Positions 44,031-58,500 are shown, numbered from the stretch's first letter. The stretch is 64,000 nt of DNA from Monodelphis domestica (GCF_027887165.1 NC_077228.1:107458043-107522042), one strand, 5' to 3'. Program-made: numbers and translations. Notes: a model not told the origin generated them from the sequence alone.

Positions 44031-45880
44031 GGTGGGGGACAGGCCTAGAGAAGAGATTGTCATCAGGATAGATCTGTTCTCATATCTTCCAGAGATGACT
44101 GCTCCCTGTGTTATTGGGCTAATATCTGTTAATCTGTGTACTTGTCTAAAGCATCCAGGCTTCAAAGTAAGAAAAATAGGCAGCCACTTTTCCTCTGCCT
44201 AATCCAAATAGCTCTCATGCTCCATTTATATTCATGCAGTGTCAAATGAATGAGAAAAAGGCTCCCAGCACATTAGGCAGAATCCCTGCAGTGGATTTAT
44301 GGGAGGGCATAACCAGTAGTGCAAGTATGGATGATCTACATCATACATCATTAGAGGGAGCATCCATGTCAATGAGAAAGTGACTGATCCTCTGGGGTAT
44401 TGCATTCTGGGCATCAGTCAAAGATAGGACACAACATGCAGCAGCTTGATAGATTTCTCAATATCATTTTTTGTGATTGTACAAAATGCCAATGCCTGGA
44501 AATTCAGTTCTCTATGGCCAAAAGGTGTGTTTCTGCGATGTCATTTAAGCCACACATATTATAGGAAAGGCTCAAGCCCCCTTGAGGACAGTAACACAGA
44601 GCCACAATCCATCAATTCTACTTAGAACCTACAAAAGCCTTTTCCAGTGTCCTTGTGGATGTTTGGTTCTTGGCACATGATTTTGTAACCAGCTCATTGA
44701 TAAGGCAGATGCACAACTAAGGTGAGGACACAAGGCTTTGTCTCAGGGAGCTAAATTTGGAAGGTACTGACAGTACTTGTAGTCCTTTTGCCTACAAGTC
44801 TAAGAAATAATAGAATCTAGCACCTACTGAGCAAAAGTAATTCTTTTAAAATAAACTCAAACTGATGGTTCTTCAGGGAAAGTTTCTACCCTGCTCGCCT
44901 TATTCTTTTCTGTGTAGCAGCCTCTCTGGCTTAGCTTCACATTAATATAATAGGGGCTCTGTCTGATTGTCATGGGCTAGACTTCCCTTTCCCTCCCTCT
45001 GCCTCAACTGTGGGCACCTATTCGGTGCTGTTTGTTCCCAGTGCAGTTTATGTATTTGCCACAGATCTAAAATTCTCAGGGTAGAGGGGATTCCTGTTAG
45101 CCAAGAGGTTGGGCCAGATAATTTCTGAATTCTGGAAATTCTGTGAGTCTATATGGGCAAGGTATCACCCCTAAAAGTTGTCAACTGTCCTATGTTTTGG
45201 ATGTCATGAATGCGCGAGGGTACATTATACATCCTTCTATACTGACATGTACTTTGCATCAGCATATGCTTGTCTCTGGTTCTGTGTGCATGATGGGTGT
45301 GTATATTCATACATTTGTAAGTGTCTGGGCTTGATCAACTCAGTTGGTGAGAACTCTGTTCTATGGAGCCTCAAGGTCATGGATAATCCCTGGATGAGCC
45401 ACTGAGGTTTTTGCTGCTGGACAGCCCAGTCGCTGATTATAGCCTTTGCTTGGACTAGCTGGTTTGCAAATGCTTGCCCTTGGTTGCAAGGAGAGTTAAG
45501 TTAGAGTGTGGCAACAAACAGAGTCTGCTTTCCAAAGCCTGAGTCTAGGTAAGGATGTAAGCTCTAGGTAAGCTCAGTCACCACTAGGCTGCCCATTTTT
45601 TGGCCTTGACAGCTCATGAAACCAAGAAAATATTTCCTCATTGCTAGAAAAATCAACTCAAATGGCACATTGTACAGAGGGGGAAGGGACAATGCTACAA
45701 TTAATCTATTGTGGGTGAGTAATGTGCAAGATGGTATTGCCTCTATGAGACTCTTTACTGCCTCAGGGAGGAGAGAATCTGAATTGCAAAATGTTGGATA
45801 ATAATCTTCAACAATTGTTTCTACATTTAATTGAAAAAAAATTAAGTTTAGAAAAAAAAAGACACTATTGCAGGGAAGCT
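44031..45880. other. REN-ETNK2 intergenic, no feature recognised
   Basis: No exon, LTR terminus or full SINE seen. 44,230-44,480 looks like an old processed or dispersed repeat but is not identified. Confidence 0.4.
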
Positions 45881-46057
45881 TGGTGGTCAGGCCTGGAGAT
45901 GGTAAATACTGGGTTTAAATTTCACTTCAGACACATCCTAGCTGTGTGACCTTGGGCAAGTCACTTCACTCATTGCCCACTTGCCACTCTTCTGTCTTAG
46001 AATTGATATTTAGTATTGATTCTAAGGCAGAAGGTAAGGGAGTAAAAGAAGAAGAAG
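45881..46057 (+). repeat. Marsupial SINE
   Basis: Contains 'tgtgaccttgggcaagtcac' and ends 'ggcagaaggtaaggg'; lies just downstream of the REN poly-A signal. Confidence 0.75.
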
Positions 46058-46257
46058 GTATTGCAATTGGAATTGCAATTATATAACAAAGGGTGATACA
46101 TGTGTCCACTTGGACTTCAGAGTTTATGAGCCTATATGGATTTGTCTATATAGCAGGATCATTGCCTTTTACATTCTGAAGAGACATTGTGCTTCTTCCA
46201 GTTCCTGCTATACCCCATTCTCATTTAAAAGACAGATGCAGATTTGAGCAATGAAAC

Positions 46258-46263
46258 TTTATT
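46258..46263 (-). terminator. REN: REN polyadenylation signal
   Basis: AATAAA on the minus strand 137 nt after the stop codon, in an otherwise ordinary short 3' UTR. It implies cleavage near 46,235-46,245. Confidence 0.75.
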
Positions 46264-46399
46264 CTATTCTCCATTAAGGCAGAAGATTAACAGTGGTCTC
46301 CAGGATTCGAGAGCTTGATGGAGGGACTTGCCTCTGTCCCAAGGACTGAAGCACAACATGGAAAAAGTGGGATCCAACAGGGATGTGGGCAGAGACAGG

Positions 46400-46561
46400 T
46401 CAGACTGCGAAGGCAAAACCAATGCGATTGTTGTGCCGGTCAAATTCCGTGTAGAACTTTTGGATGAAGGTTGTTCCCAGGATCCACAGAGGTCCTACTG
46501 GTTTAGCTATATCCTTGCCATGGAAGGCCACCATGCACATCTTATCATTGTGCTTTTCAGC
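46400..46561 (-). CDS. REN: REN terminal exon
   Basis: 162 nt of coding sequence from acceptor TCCTTACAG to TGA (46,402-46,400). Encodes [20 protein letters not shown], then [17 protein letters not shown], then [16 protein letters not shown]. This is the most diagnostic exon for renin. The last residue is Val where human and mouse renins end in Arg. Confidence 0.92.
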   Translation of the reverse strand, partial: AEKHNDKMCMVAFHGKDIAKPVGPLWILGTTFIQKFYTEFDRHNNRIGFAFAV

Positions 46562-49500
46562 CTGTAAGGAGAGACTAGTTTGGACTGATGCCCTTTAACA
46601 AACCTATATGATCCTTCATCCTCTTCCTCTGACCCCAGCTTTTAGCAAATACTCAATTTAGCTCCTAGTTATGATAAAAATCACAGAATCTTGGCACTGG
46701 AAGGAAGAGGATGACAAGATCACAGAGGATCAGTTAGAAGGAAGTTTAGAAGGCATCTAGTCCAACCCGAAGGAGAACTAATATGATATGCTTGACAAAT
46801 GTCATCCTGCCTTATGCCAAAAGCAATCTAGAAGAGAGGAACCCATTGCTTTGAGTCAGCCCATTTCACAATGGGTTAGCTATTAGCATCAAGAGATTGT
46901 TCTTTATATCAATCCTGCTAGTTATAAGCTTTATTCAACCTCTTTAACCTTCTGCCCATCTTTCCTAGCTCTTCTGTCTATAGTCAAGCAGAAACACACC
47001 AATTCTTCTTCCTCCTGTTAGCCCTTCAAGTACATAAAGGTAATGATCACTTCCTCCACCACAACTCCACCACCAGCGCTCCCCCCAAACTCTTCTCTAA
47101 GCTAGACATCCCCAGTATCCTAAACTGATCTTTTTTACCACCCTGTTTGTCCTCCCCTGGGAAATCTCTAGCTTATCAATGTCATTCCACCAATGTAACA
47201 TCCAGGACTAAATGTAGCACCCATGATATTATGATCAGAACAGAATGCAGCAGAGCTAGTACCTGCCTTCACACTGTAGCTTAAAATGGAATCAGCTTTT
47301 TCCCTTGCTCTATCACCCTGTTCACTGATTCTGAGTGTACAGGTCACTGAATCTCTCTGATTTTTTTTTTTTTTGTCAAACTACCCCATTTTTGCACTTG
47401 GGAAGTTGATTTTTGGAACCTGTGTGAAAGACTTCACATTTTATCTCCACTGCTGTGGACCACATATAAAGACCCCAGTGCTACCTGAACTGAACTAAAA
47501 TGTAATTAGGAGGAAGCTAGGTGGCTCAGTGGATAAAGAGTCAGAACTGAAAATGAGAAGCCCTGGGTTCAAATTTGGTTTTAGACACATCCTTATTGCA
47601 TGACCCAGGGCTAATCATTTAATACCCATTGACTATCTCTTACCATTCTTCTGCCTTGGAACTAATACAGAGTATTGATTCTAACATAGTGAGGAGGGGT
47701 TTTTAAATTTTTTTTTTTTGTAATTAGGGGTACCTAGGTGACTCACTGTATAGAGAACCAGGCTTGGAGATGGGAGGTCCTGAGTTCATGATACTTCCTA
47801 GCTGTGTGACCCTGGACAATTTGCTTATCACTCTTCTGCCTTGGGAGCAATGCCCAGATTTGATTCTAAGATGGAAAGTGAAATTTTTGGATGGAAGATA
47901 CATTATAAAAATGTAATTGGGAGCAGGTAGGTAGCTCAATGGATAGAGATGCCTGGAGATGGGTGGTCCTGAGTTCAAATGTGCCTCAGATTCTTCCTAG
48001 CCATTTGACCCTAGGCAAGACACTTAACCTCAATTGCTTAGCCCTTGCTGTTAGAACCTGATTCTAAGATAGAAGGTAAAAAGCCTTTTTTAATGTTATT
48101 AGGAAATGTTTAACTAAATAAATAAATATACGATAACATATAGACAAGGCTAATTTATCTCTTTTGAAGTCAATGAGTCCCATAAGAATCTTACTGTTTA
48201 AATTGGACACCACTAAAGTAATCCAACTCCCTGTCCATTTCCAGACTTTATAAAAACTCTTTTTGTTGGTTCCTTCTTTCTAATGATGTTTAGCTTCTTT
48301 GAGATGTGCTCACATTTTCCTTTCCTAACACTTATCAATTCATCAAACATTAAATGCCTACTATTATACTTTCCCAGAGATCCCTTGCTTTTATGACATC
48401 TGCCTCCTTCACCAAACCATCTTTCCAGACCCAAGTAGTATTCTTCCAACTGGGCTTCTCCCTTTCCCATAAATCTCACTCTCTTCCCATTTCCTTTCAA
48501 GCTGTTAAATTCAGACACTGCTATTCATTTAATTTTTTTTTTGGTTAACTCTTACCCTCTCTCTTAGAATAGATAAGGCAGAAAGCCTTAAGAGCTAGGC
48601 AAACAGGATTAAGTAACTTGCTCAGAGTTACACAGTTAGAAAGTATCAGAGGCTAGATCTGAACCCAGGTGCTCCCAATTCCAGGCTTGGTGCTCTATCC
48701 TTTGTGCTGCTACCTAGCTATCCCCTGCTGTTCATTTCTGATGATCAACCCCCCACCCCTAACCCCATTCCACACCCTACTGAGGGTCCCCTATTAGGGG
48801 TATCCTCCAGAAAAATTCCCAGCCTAAAGCTATCTCAACTAATGAGAACAAATATCAAGAGCTTTATAACTCTTAAAGGGACATATAAATCTCATTATTT
48901 CCTATAATTTCCCCCAGGATGGGAAATACAAATACTCTCCAGAAATACACATCTGGCTTTCTTCTAGTTGGGATGGGAAAAGGTCAGAACACTAAGGCCC
49001 AGGAGGAAATAGAACCTAGAGTGACTGGCCCTGTCAAGAAGGAGACCACCTCCACACTCTTAACCAGGGACATCTTTGGGCAGATGTTTTCCTGATCAGG
49101 TCTCCCTCTACTTTGTCCTTCACCCCAGCCTCACAATTCTTTGGTACTTGGGTTACCCTAGGAGCTGGAGGCAGCTTAGTCTCATTTTAAATGAACCACT
49201 GACATTTCAGAAGAAGTTCTTGAAGCTGTCCCATGGTGAAGCTCTCAATAATAATAATCATCATCAATATAAATATAATAAATGCCTAATATTATGAAAT
49301 ATGAGTACTAAGTACCTTTCCAAAGTACTTCAATGCTCAGATATGCTGTGAAGTAGCTAATGAAAGCATTATTTTCATCACTTTATATTGAAGAAACCAG
49401 GGACAATTGGGAAGTTAAACAGCTTGCTGAGAATCAAAGATCAACAATCTTTTTACCACACTATGGTTATAGTTCTCTTGTCCTGCCATATGGATAGCCT

Positions 49501-52500
49501 TAATTTCTGGGAAAGAAAGCTATTTAAAAGAATCTTAAAAAAAATTTTAAATTCTTACCTTCTGTCTTAGTACCAATTCTAAAACAAGACAGGAGAGCAG
49601 AAAAGTCTGGGCACTCGGGGTTGTGATTTGCCCAGGGTGACACAGCTAGGAAGCCTTTGAGGTCAAATTTGTATCTAAGACCTCTTGACTCCAGGTCTGG
49701 CTCTCTATCTCATGGCTGCCCCTATTTAGTAGAATCTTAAAGTTGGAAGCATTTCGAGAGATAATAAAGGCTAACTGTCTTATTTTATAGGTAAGAAATC
49801 TGAGGACCAGAGAGGGGAAATGAATTGTCAGATGACTAGTGACAGAGCAGCCCCTAGAAGCCAGGTTTCTTAATTCAATTCATTTCAACAAACCTGAAGC
49901 ATATACAATTGTTGCACTATGCTATAGGTGCTGGCAGTACAAAGACTAAACAATAACCAGAACAGCCCTTAAGGAGCCCTCATTCTTCTTCTTCCTTTTT
50001 TTTAACCCTTAGTTTTTGTCTTAGAATCAGTACTATGTATTGGTTCCAATGCAGAAGAGTGGTAAGGGCTAGGAAATGAGGGTTAAGTGACTTGCCCAGA
50101 GTCACCCAACTAGGATATGTGTGAGCCCAGATTTGAACCCAGGATCTCCAATCCCTGAGTCTGACTCTCCATCCACTGACCTACCCAGCTGCACCCCCCT
50201 CCCAGTCCTCATTCTACTGAAGATAACATTACACATACCTGAATGAACAGATGTAAGATAATTTGAGAAGAAAACACTGACAACTGGAGAGGAGAAGGAA
50301 AAGCTTCCCTTAGGAAGTTGTACTTGAGGTGAGCTTTAAATGAAGACAAGAAGTCTAAAAGGTGGAATTGGAAAGAGTCAGAATTCTAGCCATGGGAGAC
50401 TGAATCTGCAAAGGCATGAGATGGATCTTGGAGTTTCCAGTTTGGCTGAACAATAGAGTTGGTCCAGGAGTGAACTATGCACTAAGATTGGAAAAGATAG
50501 GTGGGAGTCACACTGAGATGCCTGCATTTTATTAGAGAGGCAGTATGGTAGGCTATAAGGTTTATACAAGGCATGATAAATGCTAATATCCTAGAGGAAG
50601 CAGGGAGCTATTGGAGATTTTTGTGCAAAAGCATGGCTGAGTCAGAGCTGTGCTTTAGGAATATAATTTTGGTAGTGGTGAATAACATATTGGAGAAGGA
50701 TGAGACTAGAACCAAAGAGATCAATGAAGAGGCTTTGTAGAACAGATATTAAAAAACAGAAGGGAAAAATAAATTGGAAATAAAACCCCTACAACAATGA
50801 TAAATAAAACTAAAACTGAAGACTAATAAAATTGATAAACCCTTAGCTAATCTGATTAGAGAGTGGAAAATCAAATCAATAAGGTAGCAAATGAGCAAGG
50901 TGAAATCACAGCAAAATCAATAGAAATAAAAGGAACACAAGGTGCACAGTTATATGTTAACAAAACTGAGGACACAAAAGAAATAAAGGAATGCCTTCAA
51001 AAATATGAAATACCCACATCTTCAGGAGATAAATAGATTTATCTATAAATGAACTACAAAAGGAAAAAATAAACCTCCTATTCCTGATGAATTCATAGGG
51101 GAATTCCATAAAACATTTTTTTAAACACTTACCTTCTATCTTAAAGTTGATACTAAGTACCAGTTTCAAGGTACAGTATGGGCTAGGCAATTGGGAATAA
51201 GTGACTTATCCAGGTTCACACAGTAAGAAGTGTCTTAGGCCAGATTTTAACTTGTCTTCCCAACTCCAGATGTGGCACTCTATCTATTGAGCCACCAGAC
51301 TGCCTTGAACTCTATAAACCTTTTAACGAGTATTTAATATCCATACTTTACAAATTATCTCCAACAACTGAGGAAGAGAGTACCCTACCAGAATCCTTTT
51401 GTGAGACAAATAGAGTCTTAATACTTAAACCAAGGAAAGATAAAACACAAAAAGAAAAATCACAGGGCAATATCATAAATTGAGTTGAGGAAAACTCTTT
51501 TTGATAAAACCTGGAAAACAAACTAGCAGAAGTTAGGTTTAGACCTACACCTTACACCACATTCTACAACAGATGGAAATGTAAACTTAATATTAAAGAT
51601 ACACCAAATAAAAACAGTACAAAAATTAGAAGAGAAATATATACTTCTCATAGTTATAGGTAGGAGATTTGGTCTTATTCAAAAATGAGATAAAGACAGT
51701 TGCAAATATAAAATAGATAACATTGATTTCTTGAAACTGAAAATGCTTTTGTACAGACATTAGTGTATATTGAATAATCAAATCTCACCTCAGACACTTC
51801 CTAGCTGTATGACTCTAGGCAAGTCATTTAACCATAATTGCCTGGCCCCTAATACTTTTTTCCCTTGGAATCAATACTTACTATTGATTTTAAGATAGAA
51901 AGTAAAAGTTTAATATATATGTATTTATATGTGTGTGTATATATGTAACATGTATATACATATATATGATGGGAATTAATTGAATGGGAAAAATTTCTCT
52001 GATAAGAATTATATTTACTATATACATACAAAACTAATAGCCATTCCCCAACAGATAAATGGTCAGAAGATATGAACAAACAGTTCTCTAAAGAAATGCA
52101 ACATATTTACAAATATATGTAAAACTGCTCCAAATCACTACTAATTAGAGAAATGCCCATAAAAAAATCCCAATGTTTCAGCTCATATTCTGCAATTTGG
52201 CAAAAATAACAAAAAATGACAATGGTCAATGTCAAAGGGGTTGTACAGAACTGCTCCATTGTTGGTAAAGCTGCGAAGTGGTACAACCACTTTGGAAATC
52301 AATTTGGAATTATTCAAGAAAGTGACTAAAACATCCATATTCTCTAAACCAGAGACTTTATTTTTGGGTTTATAATACCCCAAGATGTCATCAATAAGAA
52401 AGAAATCCCCATATACAGGTGTCCTTTCCCCATTGTGGTTTTGATATAGCACATATCAGTCTAAGAAATTAAATGGGAATTTGAGGGAGTTTTGAAGAAT

Positions 52501-55500
52501 CTGCAGACATCATGGGAAAGGCAACTGATGTCATAGATAAAAATCTACAAACAGAAATACATAGTATATATGCATTTTATTTTATAATATCAACATACTT
52601 TATCTTTTAATACCCTGAAAGAGCCAGATCTAGAGTCAAGAGGACCTGTGTTCAAAGTTGACCTCAGATACTTCCTAGCTATGTGATCCTGGGCAAGTCA
52701 CTTAACCCTATTTACCAAGCCTTTACCTTTTGGTCTTAGAGTTATTATTAAGACAGAAAATAACTGTTAAGAAAAGTACCAAAATTATAAAGATCAAACA
52801 GATCTTAGATGGAGACAAATGAGAGGACATGCCCAATCACTAGGATAATCAAAAACACTTTATAAACCTTAATGTACTATAAAGATAAGAATGTAGATAA
52901 TTGAGCCCAGAACTGAGATTAGAGAATGTATAGAAAATGAGGTGGCTAGGTGGATAAAGTGCTGGGTCTGGAATCAGGAAGACCTGAGTTAAAATTCAGC
53001 CTCAGATATTCATTAGCTCAGTGACCCTGGGCAAGTCACTTAACTTTTGTTTGCCTAATCCACTGGAGAAGGAAAGTGAAAGTATAGAAAGATAAGAAGG
53101 ACAAGGACAGAGCTCTTTCCCCATTTAGCTGTATTACCTTTAGCAAGTCCCTTCATGTCTCTGAGCTTGTTTCCTCATCTGTCAAATGGGGATAAATATA
53201 TACAACCAACCTTACAGGGTTGTTGGGAGAAATGTGAATACTTATTTCTACTAGCCCATTCTTCTGTGTAGCAAATAAAGCACTTAACTTAGAGGCAGGA
53301 AAATCTAAGTTCAATTCCCATCTCTGACACTTACTAGCTTTATAACCACAGGCAATTCACTTAAATTCTCTGAGCCTTATTTGCTTTATCTGTAAAATGA
53401 GAGTTTTGCCTAGATGTCTTGAGATCTCTTCATCTGTGACCTCATGATCCTATTAGGTCTCTGATCCTGAGTTTCCTTATCTGTAAAATGAGGATAAAAC
53501 TTATATACTACCAACTTTCTAGGGTTGTTGGGATACAGATACTTGATGGCCCAAACACTTTGGGGCTAGTTAGTAAATGAACCCCCTTTTATGGAGGAAG
53601 CATAGGAGTACCTTTAACTCTCTATATTCATCACCCCCAACCCCAGTTCTTAGTTGTGTAGCTGAGTCCTAATTCCCATGGCCCCTTCCTTCAGAGAGAC
53701 AGACAAACAGACAGTGAGACGGAGAGACAGAAACAGAGAGACAGAGACAGAGACAAAGAGAGAGTCAGAGATTCAAAGAGAAAGAGATGCAGAGAGACAG
53801 ACAGAGAAAGAGAAAGAGAATGATCCAGAAGCTTACCTGTAAGACATAGTCAGAACCTTGGAGTGTGAAAGTCTTGCCATCAAATTTGAAGGAGATACTT
53901 GAGAGTTTCTTTTTCTGGTTACATTTTACAAAATACTGTGGACATAAAGGGTCCCAAAGCATGTGTGAGTTCCAGGCATTCTAGACCTCACATGGCACAG
54001 ATCAGTAAGGAAGGGCTAAAGTGTCACCTGGGCCCCCTTTCTCAGTGTTAGTCCAGATTCAGGAGTTTACACAGTCAGAATCGAAAGTAGCCCCAGAGGT
54101 CATTGAGTTTCACCTCTAATCTGAACAGGGAGCTCCTCTGCCTCTATGGGGGTAGCAAGAGGAGAGACTATTGGGCCTGGAGTCAGGATCCTGAATGTGG
54201 CCTCAGATACTTACTAGCTCTGTGATCCCAGACAAGTGACTTTACCCTGCTTGCCTCAGTTTCCTCATATGTAAAATGAGCTGGAGAAGGAAATGGCAAA
54301 ACCACTCCAGAAGCTTTGCTAAGAAAACCCCACATGGGATCATGAAGATTTGGACAGGACTGATGATGACTAAGCAACTGCCTCTATAGCACTGGTGTCA
54401 AACAGAAAAGTCTATTTTGTTAAACATTTCTTTTCAACATTTGCCAGCTTCCATCTCCAGCATAGGCATCAGGTGATCACCAAATGATCACTGGCTTCCT
54501 TAGGAAATAGGGGATTCATTTTCTGTCAAGGCAGCCCAAAGTGGAATGGCATTTTGGGGCAGCCCTCATTTTTAGGACATTTTTTCATACATTGAGCTGA
54601 AATCTGTCTTTACTTCCACGCCTTGCTCTTAGTTCTGGCCCTCTGGGGATAAGTAGAACTAATTTTTATTTCTCTTCTAGTGGATAATCCTTCAAATGAA
54701 AATGTATGCCTATGTATATAATATATAAAATTTTTTAAATTGTAAATTCCACCTATTCCAATAACTGGATATTATAGAGGCAGATTTGACTCTATCTCAG
54801 GGAGAATTTTCTAACAGTTGAATTTTTGGTTGTTGTTCAATTGCATCCAACTCTTCATGATCTGGTATGGGGTTTTCTTGGCAAGTACTGGAGTGGTTTG
54901 ACATTTCCTTCTCCAGCAAATTAGGCACACAGAAGTTAAGTGACTTCTCCAAGGTCACACAGCTAATAAGTCTCTGAGGTCCAATTTGAACTCAAATATT
55001 TCTGATTCCAGCACTCTATGCATTGAGTCACCTCAATGATGCCAATAGTCAAATTTCATAGCAATAAATACAAATGTCTATCTTGTGTAAAGTGGTGATC
55101 TCCCTATCAGTGGAGGTGTTCCAGCAGAAGCTTGATGAATACATGTAAAGAATGCTGTGCAGGGAATTTGTGAACAGGGTAGAATGAAGACTTCTGAGGG
55201 TCCTTGCAACTCTGAAATCTATGCTACCCTCTGAGTAATTATTGCATTTGCAGGGAGTGGGGCAGACTGAAATGGGACAACCACCTTTGAGATAACCACC
55301 TCTGAATCAGCCCCCTTATGGCCCTTCCATTCTCTGGGAAAGGAACTTCAGGATCCTGGTTTTTATCCAGCCCTTCTTGGTAACCCCTCACTCTCTTCTT
55401 CTTCCCAGAGTTTGGCTTGCTTACCTCTTTGTCCTTTTCCTTAGCTCCAATTACCATCATCAGTGTCCATATAGAGTTGGATGGACCTGTGATGAAGGAT

Positions 55501-58500
55501 GTTCCTGTGTCCACAACTGTAGGGCAACCATTTTCACAGGACACCACATGAGACCTGACAATTAACCTGTATGGGAAGGTCAGAGGCAGAAAGAAGGTTG
55601 ATAGTGTAAGATTTAAATTTGGTGAAGCCTTAAACTGTTATAATTAAAATAGTTGTCTGCCATAAACTGTGGCATTTAAAAGAGTGGGAGAGACATAAAC
55701 TGTAAGAATTAAAATGGTTGATGTAAACTGTAGTGAGTTAAAATGGTGGAAAATATCAATTATGATAGATATAAGAGAGGGTGAGTAAATTTGACCGCAG
55801 AAAATATGTTTCACTACAGTGTCTTGGTTTTTAAACCAAATATAAAGTGGTCGCCAGGGAATATATTCCCAATTATGAATATATCCAAGTCAACTGGATT
55901 TTATAGAGATTTTAATTTATAATACAATGAGTAATCAAAGAAAGGAGAAGGAGAGAGAAAAGGAATTAATGGAAAAAGAATAGGTCGACCCAGGGCAGGC
56001 CTGGCCAACCCAGACCTAAGCCTTAAGAGAGAAACCACTCACCACAAGATTTGTCTTAAGCAAGGATGTCTGGGGAACAGAGTCTCCCCAGAGGGAGTTC
56101 CAGCCAGAGTCAGCCTCCCAAGGGAATTCTTCTCAAGAGATCTTCAAAGGGCCTCCTCCAAAACGATCTATCTCCAAGGATCCAAGGATCTATCTCCAAG
56201 GATCCTATCTCCAAGCCTCTCTTGCTCAAGAGATTCCTTTTCTTATATAGGGTTTTTTTTTTCCTATGTCACCTCCCCTAAGTTCTTCCATCTACCAATC
56301 ACCTTAGATGTTTTCTAAAAGACAGCCCATCTGAATTCCAGCTAAGTCGACTAATCCCCTCAGTAAGTCTGAACCAAAGAAAACACAGCTGAGTCAACTA
56401 ATCCCATCAAGAGAAAACCTGCCTGACCTTTTTAGGTACCTAGCATCCCATTGTATCAATTCTAAAAACAGACATGACTCAAAGAACTCCCTGCCTCATC
56501 ATAAGCAAGGATCCAAGTACTTTCATTGTTTAGCAAGGAGTTTTCTCCCCTAAAGCAGTCTTAAGTATGGGTGGAGTAGAGGTCCTCCCATTTCTGATCC
56601 TGGTGAATTCTCACATCAGAATGGGGAATGTTTCTCAGTAGGGAATTTGTTCCAATGGAGGATTCCTCAATGTGGAAATTAACATTCACAAGTCTGAGAA
56701 ATTTCAAGATTTACAATAGGCCAGCAGGGTCAGCCACTTGTTCTGCCTCAAGAGACTTAGAGCCTCAGATTAGGATCTTTGGGACAGAGCAAAGAACAGA
56801 TACAATCCTTACCTTCACGGAGTTGTTATTTGGATTGAGGAGGGAGTGGATGTGATGCTTCAAATAATACATGGAAAGGACATTTCAGAGAATGTGTTAT
56901 ATAGGTGGAAAATAGGTTAACTATGGGAGGCAGTTAGGTGACTCAGTGGTTTGTGAACAAGACCAAGAAATGTGTTATGAGGAAATGAGTAGGAGGAGAT
57001 GCTGTAACAGAAGAAGCAGGAAGGTTCCAGAAGTGACACTTCTCCAGAATTCTGGAACCTTCTTGCTTCTTCCTTTGCAGCAGCCCCTCCTGCTCATTTG
57101 TTTATAACAGTTGGGAGGTCCTGGGTTCAAATTTGGCCTCAGACACTTCCTATCTGTATGATCCTGAACAAGTCATTTAACCCTGTTTGCCTAGCCTTTG
57201 CATTTTGGTCTTAGAGTTGATTCTAAGAGAGAAAGTAAGGATTTAAAAAAGTACTCAATGGCATTGGTCCCTAGGGAAGGATATTATTAGTGGATAGATA
57301 GAAACAATTACAGAGGTATCTGAATGTAGGGAAGTGGGTGACAAAATTCTTGGAGTTGGCCAATGTTAAATGTGTCTGGATTTCAGGGTGAGTTAGGAGG
57401 TGGAATGGAATTAGAACCAATGGTGATTCCTGACCCTTGCATCTGGATCTGCCAGAAGTGTGGCCGGCTGGTCTTGACGTAGTAAAAGCTCCCTCTGTAA
57501 TAGTTGGGGTCACTGCCTCCCAGTATCAGCTCTCCAGCTTTCTGACCTGAAGTCCTGGAGGGCAGATGACAATCTTTTCACCCTGAGGTCTGAGGACTCA
57601 GGGCTAAAGGGAAATTGGGAGAGGGGTTTGGAGAATAGGGACAGTCAAGTCTACAAATATTCATTAAACATCTACTATGTGTCAGGGGCTAGGCTAAGCT
57701 TTGGACTAGGCCATGGGAGATAGGAGGCATGTGACTGTGGGATAGCAAAGCCAGGGGATGTACATTTTCCTCCTTTCCTGGATCTCATACTGGGACCTCA
57801 TAGGCCCTTCATGCCTTGAATCTACATCCGGTTACATCCCTGAATAAGGAGCTCCTCTCCAAGGCCCCCACAAGTGGTCACTGAGCCTCCCCTGTAAGAC
57901 CCCATGATTGGAGAATTCAATTCCTCCCAAATCAGTCCTTGCCATTTTTGGACAGCTCTAATTTTTCCAGGCTGGGTCAGCCCAACCTGACCCAGCAGTC
58001 ACTGCAAAAATTAGTAGAAAGGAGGAGAGATGGGGATGTGCCAATGAGCTCTATGAAAATGAGATGCAAATTGGCACCCATTCTCTTGATGTAGGTACTT
58101 TGAGTCAGGCCCAGGCCCCAAAGAGTGGGGCTTGGCACCTGGGAAACAATTCTGGGAAAGATGAGAGGAAGGTAAGGGTAGGAATGCACGGGATTGTGAC
58201 TAAAAGGGGGGGGGGGTTGGTGCAAAGAATATCAGCAGTCAGCCTCCAATGATCCTGGGCTTCTTTGGGGCCTCTCTGGGCTGGTAGAGTGTGTGCCTTT
58301 AGGCCATGTTACTAAGGATGCTCATGGACAGGGAAGCTGGAGTTATGTAGGAATGAGCTTGTATCCTCACTTGGGTTTCCTGAAAAGAGATAGGGAAGAA
58401 TTGATGGAATTATATGGCTGCTCCCATCTCCCATCCCTTTCACATTTAACATTTCATTAGATCCCCAGGATACCTCTAGCAGTGTTTTAATCAGGCTCAG

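Noticed and set aside
43777..44165. Several long ORFs of Ser/Leu or Arg/Glu repeats on both strands
   Set aside because: They are translations of the (GT)n(GA)n microsatellite.
46328..46567. 79-codon plus-strand ORF
   Set aside because: Shadow of the terminal REN exon on the opposite strand.
52183..52452. 89-codon minus-strand ORF
   Set aside because: Antisense to the 3' end of an ancient LINE-1 relic; low-complexity and unsupported.
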